Of a stretch of DNA of 64,000 bases, positions 47,170-54,881 are shown piece after piece (position 1 is the first letter of the stretch; the number at the start of each line of letters is the position of its first letter). The stretch is taken from the NCBI RefSeq assembly GCF_036077095.1, contig NZ_CP107960.1:186001-250000 (forward strand), read 5' to 3'. Position numbers and translations under genes: made by a program. The notes under the pieces were generated by a model that was given only the letters and a program-made list of their open reading frames with translations, searched no databases and was not told the origin of the DNA. The stretch is from Streptomyces sp. NBC_00376 (lineage in GTDB: Bacteria > Actinomycetota > Actinomycetes > Streptomycetales > Streptomycetaceae).

Positions 47170-48501
47170 ATGAACACCCCGAGCGAGGACTACCACGCAC
47201 TGCTCGCACGGCATGACGCGATGCGGCTTCGGCGACGCATCCTGGCCCCGTCCGGCAACCGTGCCGGTGAGTGGAGCACGAAGGCCCCGCAGGCGTACGA
47301 CGGAACGGCCGACCAGCTGCTGATCGGCGACTCGCTGCCCTTGGTGAACCCGCTGGAGCAACTGATCGCCGAACTGTACCGGATCCTGTTCGAGCGGCAC
47401 CCGTATCTGCGGTCGCTGTTCCCCCAGTCGATGGCCTTCCAACAGGCCCATCTCGCCGGGATCTTCCGCTATCTGATCGGCAATCTGCACCGCACGGACG
47501 AAATGATCCGCGTCTTCGCACAGTTGGGGCGCGATCACCGCAAGCTCGGTGTACGCCCCGCGCACTTCGAGGCCTTCGAGGCGGCGCTGATCGAGGCGCT
47601 GCGCGTGCGCGCGGGCGCCCGGTGGACCCACGAGCTGGAACAGGCCTGGCTGCGGATGCTGCGGCTGGCCGTTTCGGCGATGGTCAGGGGCGCGGACGAG
47701 GCGATCGCCGAACCACCCAGCTGGGAGGCGACAGTGACCTCGCACGAACTGCGCACCCCCTATCTCGCGGTACTGCGGGTACGGCCCCACCAGCCCTACG
47801 CCTTCGAGGCCGGACAGTACGCGTCCCTGGAGTCGCCGCTGCTGGAGCAGGCCTGGCGTCCGTACTACCTGGCCCGCGCTCCGCATCCGGACGGTGAACT
47901 GGAGTTCCACGTACGGGCCCGGGGCGCCGACGGGGTGAGCGATGCTCTGGTGCACGGTACGCGGGAGGGCTGCGCCGTCCGGCTCAGCGCCCCGCGTGGC
48001 GCACTGGCCCTGTCGGATCAACTTCCGGCCGCGGACCTTCTGCTGATCGCCTCCGGGACGGGCTGGGCCCCAATGAAGGCGATACTCCAGCGGATCGACG
48101 ACGAGCGCACTCGCGCACGCCGGGTACGGCTGCTGCTGGGTTCCGCAGGGGAGACAGCGACGGCCGGAGAGATGTACGACGCGGCGTATCTGGAAGCGTT
48201 CAGGCGCAAGCGCCCCTGGCTGACCGTCATCGCGGCCGACACGGCGAACACCCGCTTCGCGGATGCCGGCCTGCGGGCCCTGAACGGAATACTGCCCCCG
48301 CAGCCCGGGGCCGCCGCCCGGCAGCACGCCTATCTGGCCCTAGCCCCCGAGGCCGCCACGACCGGGCTGGCGCAGGCCGTCGCCGCTCGGCTGGCTGCCG
48401 CCGGGGTACCGGCCGAGCAGATCCGTCATGACGCCACCGGCGTGGTCGCGGTCACAGAAATGTCTGCCAGTACGACCAGAACCGGATTGCTATCAGCATG
48501 A
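47170..48501 (+). CDS. Flavohaemoglobin-like protein
   Basis: The protein has 443 residues from the ATG at 47170 (AGGAG upstream). A globin domain spans about 50-185 with the probable proximal His123 (LGRDHRKLGV). A ferredoxin-reductase-like FAD and NAD(P)H module follows (FEAGQYASLESP, RPYYLARAP, LLLIASGTGWAPMKAILQ). Such proteins oxidise NO to nitrate or transfer electrons to the globin. An extra ~45-residue N-terminus before the globin is longer than usual. Its 3' end overlaps the convergent VKOR gene by 50 bases. Confidence 0.9.
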   Translation: MNTPSEDYHALLARHDAMRLRRRILAPSGNRAGEWSTKAPQAYDGTADQLLIGDSLPLVNPLEQLIAELYRILFERHPYLRSLFPQSMAFQQAHLAGIFRYLIGNLHRTDEMIRVFAQLGRDHRKLGVRPAHFEAFEAALIEALRVRAGARWTHELEQAWLRMLRLAVSAMVRGADEAIAEPPSWEATVTSHELRTPYLAVLRVRPHQPYAFEAGQYASLESPLLEQAWRPYYLARAPHPDGELEFHVRARGADGVSDALVHGTREGCAVRLSAPRGALALSDQLPAADLLLIASGTGWAPMKAILQRIDDERTRARRVRLLLGSAGETATAGEMYDAAYLEAFRRKRPWLTVIAADTANTRFADAGLRALNGILPPQPGAAARQHAYLALAPEAATTGLAQAVAARLAAAGVPAEQIRHDATGVVAVTEMSASTTRTGLLSA

Positions 48502-49132
48502 CGATGGCCAGACACCAGGTCAGCGGCACCACGAGGGGGAACTCCAGCACCGCCGCAACGAGGAAACGCGGCGCGGGCAGGACGCCGTGGCGAAGATTGT
48601 GCACCGTGGTGTGCCAGAACATGAAGACGGTGGCCACCCACACGAGCACGCACCACAGACAGAGCGCGCCGATCTCGAACAATGCCTGGGTCATCAGCCA
48701 CATGCAGAAGCCGGCACCGAACAGCGTGCCGAGGTTCATTCCCAACCAGTACCAGCGCCGGTAGCGCGCACCCGCGAGCAGGCCCGCGCCGGTCCCCAGC
48801 ACCGTGCCGAAGGCGACCAACCCGATGAGCGGGTTGGGAAAGCCGAACGCCGACGCCTGCTCGCTGCGCATCACACTGGTGCAGGACACCACGGGGCTCA
48901 GCGAGCAGGCGGGCACGAAGCCGGGGTCGGCGAGCAGTTCGAACTTGTCGATGGTGATGACGAGCGAGCCGAGCAGCCCGAGCGCGGCGGTGACGACCAG
49001 CAGCCATCCGAACGCCCACTCCGCCCCGGCGTACTCCCGTTCGTCGCCCGTCGCGGACACGCTGGTGCATTCCCGCTCGTCGGCCTCGGGGCCTTCCGTC
49101 ACCCTCCCCGTACCGCGCTCCGAAAGTTTCAT
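48452..49132 (-). CDS. Vitamin K epoxide reductase (VKOR) family protein
   Basis: This 226-residue membrane protein re-oxidises thiol-disulfide partners using quinone. It has a loop Cys pair C76 and C84 (CSLSPVVSC), the redox motif C158-L-W-C161 and FGFPNPLIGLVAF, with about five helices. The ATG at 49132 overlaps the stop of the SLOG-like gene (ATGA). It has no fused thioredoxin domain, so a separate DsbA-like partner is expected elsewhere. Confidence 0.9.
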   Translation of the reverse strand: MKLSERGTGRVTEGPEADERECTSVSATGDEREYAGAEWAFGWLLVVTAALGLLGSLVITIDKFELLADPGFVPACSLSPVVSCTSVMRSEQASAFGFPNPLIGLVAFGTVLGTGAGLLAGARYRRWYWLGMNLGTLFGAGFCMWLMTQALFEIGALCLWCVLVWVATVFMFWHTTVHNLRHGVLPAPRFLVAAVLEFPLVVPLTWCLAIVMLIAIRFWSYWQTFL

Positions 49133-49611
49133 GCCTGCCCCCGCACGGAACCGGCGGGCCAGACGATTTCCACCCGGATTCCTCGTGCACGCGCGAAGGC
49201 GACCAGATGCGCGGTGGCGTCCCGGCCGTCCGACGGCGATCCGTCCCACACCGCGAGCACGGTCCGGCAGGTCGCCACCAGCCGTTCGTCGGCGCCGACA
49301 CACGCGTCGCGGTCGGCCGGATCGAAAGGCAGCAGTCGTACGTGCTCGGCCAGGACCAGCAATTCGCCCGCGGCCGACCGGTCCCGCTCGGGCAGCAGGG
49401 CGGGTACCGCGCCCTGGGCCGGCAGCAGCACCGTCAGCTTCCGCCCGGCCTCCCGGGCGGCCCGCCCGAACACCAACGGCAGTCCCGCCCCGACCCGTAC
49501 CAGAGCGGCGGCACCTTCCACCAAACGGTCCAGCCGTGCTCTCAGTTCGGATTCCACCAACTCCAGGGTTCTGTTGCCGAGGTCCCTGTGCCCGACGACT
49601 GCGATCACCAT
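49129..49611 (-). CDS. SLOG-like nucleotide-binding protein
   Basis: The protein has 160 residues from the ATG at 49611 (GAGGAGG upstream). The Rossmann-like start VIAVVGHRDLGNRTLELVES, ALVRVGAGLPLVFGRAAREA and RTVLAVWDGSPSDGRDATAH suggest the SLOG/LOG superfamily. These domains bind nucleotide-derived signals or act in phage-defence and conflict contexts. Translational overlap with VKOR implies a shared role. Confidence 0.65.
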   Translation of the reverse strand: MVIAVVGHRDLGNRTLELVESELRARLDRLVEGAAALVRVGAGLPLVFGRAAREAGRKLTVLLPAQGAVPALLPERDRSAAGELLVLAEHVRLLPFDPADRDACVGADERLVATCRTVLAVWDGSPSDGRDATAHLVAFARARGIRVEIVWPAGSVRGQA

Positions 49612-49681
49612 GTTTCCCTCCTCGCGCACCCGCGGGGTGCGATGCATCGCAGTGAACCCATTGGAGGCCGTGCACCACTAG

Positions 49682-51079
49682 TACTGCAACGGTGTTTGCT
49701 GTGACGGGTAGGCAGGTCGATCGTTGGTGTTGTCATGGGTGGGGATCTTGCTGAGGTCAGGTCGTGGGCCGGTGAGTTGGGTGCGGTGCAAGGGCGGTTT
49801 CTTCACCGATTCGGCAGATCGGAGCCTCGTGAGTCAGCTCTTGCCTATATGCGGGGACTCGTAGCCCCGTTGCAGCGGAAGAACGGCTGGACGCTGGCCG
49901 AAGAAGCCGGCCACGCAGGTCCGGACCGCATCCACCGGCTGTTGAACCGGATCGAGTGGGACGCCGACGAGGTTCTGGACGATGTGCGTGACTACGTGGT
50001 CGAGCATCTCGGCGATCCTGGTGCGGTGCTGATCGTGGACGACACCGGCTTCCTGAAGAAGGGCACCGGTTCGGCCGGGGTGCAACGGCAGTACTCCGGC
50101 ACCGCGGGCCGCACGGAGAACTGCCAGGTCGGTGTCTTCCTCGCCTATGCGGCCCCGCTCGGACGAACGCTGATCGACCGCCGTCTGTATCTGCCTGCCT
50201 CCTGGACGGACGACCGAGAGCGGTGCCGCCGGGCCGGCATTGACGACGAGGTCGGCTTCGCGACGAAGGTGGCGATGGCCAAGGAGATGGTCCGCCGCGC
50301 GATCGCCGGCAAGATCCCGTTCCGCTGGGTGACCGCAGATGCCGGCTACGGCTACAGCAAGGGCTGGCGCTCTGAGCTGGAACAGGCGGACGTCTTCCAC
50401 GTCATGGCCACCACCCGCCACGACACGGTCGTCACCCGCTGGGCCATCGACCACCCCGTGAGCGATCTATTTCCCGCCCTGCCCCGGCAGAAATGGAAAC
50501 GCCGCTCGTGCGGCCAGGGCTCCCACGGGCCCCGCGTCTATGACTGGGCACGCGTCGAAGTCCGCCCCTGGCACCGGCCCGACCGCCGGCATTGGGTGAT
50601 CGCCCGTCGCAGCGTTGCCCGTCCCCAAGAGCTCTCCTACTACATCGCCTACGGCCCGGCCGACGCCACCCTGGACGAGCTGATCCACATCGCCGGGAGC
50701 CGCTGGGCGATCGAGGAATGCTTCCAGACCGCGAAGCAGGAGTGCGGCCTGGACGACTACCAGGTCCGCCGCTACCCCGGCTGGCACCGCCACATCACCC
50801 TGGCCATGGCCGCCCACGCCTGCCTCACCGTCCTGCGGGCCCGCCAGCTCGACACCGGGAAAGCAGAAACGGATCCTCCCAGCTCATCCACCTCAGCCTC
50901 GCCGAGATCAGACGCCTGATCCACCGCCTCACCAACCGACGGCACGCACCCGTCGACCACATCCTGCACTGGTCGACCTGGCGCCGAAAACGACAACACC
51001 AAGCCCGAACCAGCCACTACAAACAACGAGGCCACGCCCCACCGACTGACCACCCGTCACGACAAACACCGTTGCAGTA
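49682..51079 (+). mobile_element. IS701-family element, type 2, copy B
   Basis: This 1398-base element has the same ends as copy A but opposite orientation. CTAG flanks at 49678-49681 and 51080-51083, the latter shared with the IS5 element to its right. Confidence 0.93.
49735..50919 (+). CDS. IS701-family transposase (copy B)
   Basis: Intact and identical in protein sequence to copies A and C. Confidence 0.92.
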   Translation: MGGDLAEVRSWAGELGAVQGRFLHRFGRSEPRESALAYMRGLVAPLQRKNGWTLAEEAGHAGPDRIHRLLNRIEWDADEVLDDVRDYVVEHLGDPGAVLIVDDTGFLKKGTGSAGVQRQYSGTAGRTENCQVGVFLAYAAPLGRTLIDRRLYLPASWTDDRERCRRAGIDDEVGFATKVAMAKEMVRRAIAGKIPFRWVTADAGYGYSKGWRSELEQADVFHVMATTRHDTVVTRWAIDHPVSDLFPALPRQKWKRRSCGQGSHGPRVYDWARVEVRPWHRPDRRHWVIARRSVARPQELSYYIAYGPADATLDELIHIAGSRWAIEECFQTAKQECGLDDYQVRRYPGWHRHITLAMAAHACLTVLRARQLDTGKAETDPPSSSTSASPRSDA

Positions 51080-51083
51080 CTAG

Positions 51084-52085
51084 GCACTGTTTCTCGGATC
51101 TCCTGACGCGGGTGGGGTGTTGGGGGCAGGCTGGCTGTATGGGCCGTGGTGATCTGACGAATGCGGAGTGGGATCAGCTGGAGTCGTACCTACCTCCTGG
51201 TGGTGCGCGTGGAGGTCGGTGGAGCGACCACCGCCGGGTCATCAACGGGGTTCTCTACCGGGTGCGGACCGGCGTGCAGTGGCGGGATCTGCCGGAGCGG
51301 TTCGGGCCGTGGGAAACGGTCTATAAGCGGCATCGCCGCTGGTCAGCCGATGGAACGTGGCAGATGCTGCTGTCTCGCATCCAGGCAGCCGAGGACGCGG
51401 TGGGCGCGATCGACTGGGACGTGTCGGTGGACTCGACAGCCGTGCGGGCCCACCAGCACGCCGCCGGCGCGAGGAAAGCGGCCCCGGCCGCCGTTCCTCA
51501 AAAGGGGGCCGGGCGGGGGACGAACCAGGTCGATCCGGTCTTGCGGAATCTGGCAGTCCGCCTGGAGGCGGTGGTCAGATCGGCGAGTGTCTGGGGCGTT
51601 CCCGCGGCGGATTCACCACCAAGATCCACCTCGCCGCCGAGGGACGCTGCAGGCCCCTCGCTTTCGTCCTGACTCCCGGACACTACGGTGACGGACCCCA
51701 GCTCGAGCGGGTGCTGGAGCAGGTCTCCGTCCCCCGGGCCGGAGTCGGACGGCCCCGCACCCGGCCCGACCATGTTCTGGCGGACAAGGCGTACACGTCC
51801 CGGAGCAACCGCCGTTACCTGCGACGACGCGGAATCCGGAACACCATCCCCGAACGCATCGACCAGCAACGGAACCGACACAACCGTGGTTCACGCGGCG
51901 GCCGCCCCACCGGGTTCGACAGTGAGCGCTACAAGAAGCGCAACACCGTCGAACGCGCCATCAACCGGCTGAAGGGCTTCCGCGCCGTCGCCACGCGCTA
52001 TGAAAAACGCGCCTACATCTACCTCGGCACCGTCACCCTCGCGGCTCTCATGATCTGGCTTCGCACGTGATCCGAGAAACAGTGC
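51084..52085 (+). mobile_element. IS5-family (IS427-group) element, copy 2
   Basis: A perfect 17-base inverted repeat GCACTGTTTCTCGGATC bounds 1002 bases, with shared CTAG at both sides (51080-51083, 52086-52089). It is sandwiched between two same-orientation IS701 copies. Confidence 0.92.
51139..52070 (+). CDS. IS5/IS427 transposase in two overlapping frames (copy 2)
   Basis: The first frame runs from MGRGDLTNAEWDQLESYLPP to about 51672. The second, from GRSRGGFTTKIHLAAEGRCR to the stop at 52070, contains DHVLADKAYTSRSN and KRNTVERAINRLKGF. The layout matches copy 1 and implies programmed frameshifting. Confidence 0.87.
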
Positions 52086-52089
52086 CTAG

Positions 52090-53487
52090 TACTGCAACGG
52101 TGTTTGCTGTGACGGGTAGGCAGGTCGATCGTTGGTGTTGTCATGGGTGGGGATCTTGCTGAGGTCAGGTCGTGGGCCGGTGAGTTGGGTGCGGTGCAAG
52201 GGCGGTTTCTTCACCGATTCGGCAGATCGGAGCCTCGTGAGTCAGCTCTTGCCTATATGCGGGGACTCGTAGCCCCGTTGCAGCGGAAGAACGGCTGGAC
52301 GCTGGCCGAAGAAGCCGGCCACGCAGGTCCGGACCGCATCCACCGGCTGTTGAACCGGATCGAGTGGGACGCCGACGAGGTTCTGGACGATGTGCGTGAC
52401 TACGTGGTCGAGCATCTCGGCGATCCTGGTGCGGTGCTGATCGTGGACGACACCGGCTTCCTGAAGAAGGGCACCGGTTCGGCCGGGGTGCAACGGCAGT
52501 ACTCCGGCACCGCGGGCCGCACGGAGAACTGCCAGGTCGGTGTCTTCCTCGCCTATGCGGCCCCGCTCGGACGAACGCTGATCGACCGCCGTCTGTATCT
52601 GCCTGCCTCCTGGACGGACGACCGAGAGCGGTGCCGCCGGGCCGGCATTGACGACGAGGTCGGCTTCGCGACGAAGGTGGCGATGGCCAAGGAGATGGTC
52701 CGCCGCGCGATCGCCGGCAAGATCCCGTTCCGCTGGGTGACCGCAGATGCCGGCTACGGCTACAGCAAGGGCTGGCGCTCTGAGCTGGAACAGGCGGACG
52801 TCTTCCACGTCATGGCCACCACCCGCCACGACACGGTCGTCACCCGCTGGGCCATCGACCACCCCGTGAGCGATCTATTTCCCGCCCTGCCCCGGCAGAA
52901 ATGGAAACGCCGCTCGTGCGGCCAGGGCTCCCACGGGCCCCGCGTCTATGACTGGGCACGCGTCGAAGTCCGCCCCTGGCACCGGCCCGACCGCCGGCAT
53001 TGGGTGATCGCCCGTCGCAGCGTTGCCCGTCCCCAAGAGCTCTCCTACTACATCGCCTACGGCCCGGCCGACGCCACCCTGGACGAGCTGATCCACATCG
53101 CCGGGAGCCGCTGGGCGATCGAGGAATGCTTCCAGACCGCAAAGCAGGAGTGCGGCCTGGACGACTACCAGGTCCGCCGCTACCCCGGCTGGCACCGCCA
53201 CATCACCCTGGCCATGGCCGCCCACGCCTGCCTCACCGTCCTGCGGGCCCGCCAGCTCGACACCGGGAAAGCAGAAACGGATCCTCCCAGCTCATCCACC
53301 TCAGCCTCGCCGAGATCAGACGCCTGATCCACCGCCTCACCAACCGACGGCACGCACCCGTCGACCACATCCTGCACTGGTCGACCTGGCGCCGAAAACG
53401 ACAACACCAAGCCCGAACCAGCCACTACAAACAACGAGGCCACGCCCCACCGACTGACCACCCGTCACGACAAACACCGTTGCAGTA
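52090..53487 (+). mobile_element. IS701-family element, type 2, copy C
   Basis: 1398 bases, same orientation as copy B. CTAG at 52086-52089 and 53488-53491. It differs from copy B by one silent change seen (A instead of G at 53142). Confidence 0.93.
52143..53327 (+). CDS. IS701-family transposase (copy C)
   Basis: Intact and identical in protein sequence to copies A and B. Confidence 0.92.
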   Translation: MGGDLAEVRSWAGELGAVQGRFLHRFGRSEPRESALAYMRGLVAPLQRKNGWTLAEEAGHAGPDRIHRLLNRIEWDADEVLDDVRDYVVEHLGDPGAVLIVDDTGFLKKGTGSAGVQRQYSGTAGRTENCQVGVFLAYAAPLGRTLIDRRLYLPASWTDDRERCRRAGIDDEVGFATKVAMAKEMVRRAIAGKIPFRWVTADAGYGYSKGWRSELEQADVFHVMATTRHDTVVTRWAIDHPVSDLFPALPRQKWKRRSCGQGSHGPRVYDWARVEVRPWHRPDRRHWVIARRSVARPQELSYYIAYGPADATLDELIHIAGSRWAIEECFQTAKQECGLDDYQVRRYPGWHRHITLAMAAHACLTVLRARQLDTGKAETDPPSSSTSASPRSDA

Positions 53488-53491
53488 CTAG

Positions 53492-53922
53492 GGCCGATCG
53501 GCCCTGGCGGCCGGGGAACTCGGTGGTAGCGGTCCCGACGCGAACGGCAACTTCCTTCATTCACATACGAGGGCAGCCACCGCTACGTCGTCCTCATGGA
53601 GGAATCCGTCCTGCGCTACCAAACGGCCGACCCCGAGACGATGCGCGGGCAGCTGCGCCACCTCCTGGCCGTGATGCCGCTCGCGTCCGTCTCACTGGGG
53701 ATCATCCCGTTCACCGCACGGCGTACCGTGTGGCCGCTGGAAGCGTTCTACGTCCACGACGACACCATGGCCGTGGTGGAGACGCTGACGGCGGAGATCA
53801 AGGTGACCCAGCCGCGCGAGCTCGCCGACTACGCGAAGGCGTTCACCGGACTCGCGGAGATGGCCGTCCACGGCGATGCCGCCCGCGACCTCATCCAGGC
53901 GGCGATCGACGCCCTGGAGTGA
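53492..53922 (+). pseudogene. XRE-family DUF5753 regulator, 5'-truncated by IS701
   Basis: In frame with the stop at 53922 the sequence reads RRERQLPSFTYEGSHRYVVL, MEESVLRYQTADPETMRGQL and IPFTARRTVWPLEAFYVHDD, then EIKVTQPRELADYAKAF. This is the C-terminal DUF5753 domain of streptomycete XRE regulators. The helix-turn-helix half is missing, lost where IS701 copy C inserted at 53491. An ATG at 53596 is internal to the domain. Confidence 0.8.
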
Positions 53923-54344
53923 ACCTCCGCAATTACCCGCAACTCTATTGAGTGCACGGCGGGCAGCTGCGTGGCGTCGAAGGCACCGACGGCCCACCAG
54001 CCGGAGAGCCGGGGCCGCATGCACACACACCGACACCACCGCCCCGGCCCCGGAGGGCCGCGGCCTCCAGCCGCCCGCCTGCGGCGTCCCCTCCCCGGCC
54101 CTGCTGGCCCGCGCGGACCAGGGCTACGCCCGCTTCCTCGCCCAGCAGACCGAAGACCAGGACGGCGGAGCCGACGGCGGCGAGGACACCCAGTGGTGAC
54201 CGCCGACCACCTGCGCGAGACCGCCCCGGCAGCGAGGGCCCGCCGGGCCGAAGCCCGCGTCCGGCCGGAACAGTACGTAGCCGCGTACGGGTGAGTGGAA
54301 GCCAGGCAGTGGGATACCGAAGGCCAAGCGCCCTCCAGGGGGTG
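53923..54344. other. Region with short frames, no clear gene
   Basis: One plus frame ends in SPALLARADQGYARFLAQQT and stops at 54199. A GTG at 54193 gives a 33-residue frame (VTADHLRETAPAARARRAEA). Neither is recognisable; both may be remains of genes that accompanied the regulator. Confidence 0.3.
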
Positions 54345-54688
54345 AAGGGGCGCACATCACGCAGGTGCTGGAGACGGCCCAGCGCATCCGCCTGCCGAGG
54401 GGCGGAGTCTCCCGTCGCGGCGTAGTGCTCGGCGAACGGGCGGCCGATCCTGATGAGCCGGCTGGCCTGCGGATGGTCGAAACCGGATCGTGCTGCCGGT
54501 GCTGTGACGATGGACACCGCGCCTTCGTCCGGCTGCCAGTCGGCCTCCTTGCACACGGCGGCTTCCGCGTGGCAGGCCCGCAGCAGCTCCGTCAGAACGA
54601 GGGTGTGCAACGCGTCGGGATCGCGTTCGTGCATGATCTGGACAGCCAGGTCCCGCATCCCGCGCAACTGCGCCGCCGTGCCGGTCAT
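54345..54688 (-). pseudogene. LuxR-type regulator, C-terminally truncated
   Basis: From the ATG at 54688 (GGGAG upstream) the protein begins MTGTAAQLRGMRDLAVQIMH. TLVLTELLRACHAEAAVCKE and FDHPQASRLIRIGRPFAEHY resemble the N-terminal sensor part of streptomycete LuxR regulators. The LuxR helix-turn-helix is absent; the homology fades near 54345 though the frame stays open. Confidence 0.45.
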
Positions 54689-54881
54689 CGTCTCGCTCCC
54701 TGTCTCGACCGCTTCACCGCGTCTCCGCCGCAGTGCGCACCCGCTCGCCGGCCTGCGCAGTGGGGCGCCGCTGCCATTGTCGGCGGGCGCGGGACGGGCC
54801 GGCACGGATACGGAGGCACTTGACGGGATAGCACGGGGTACACGGATCCGGAGGCCTGGAGGTCGGCGAAGCCGCGGCGAG

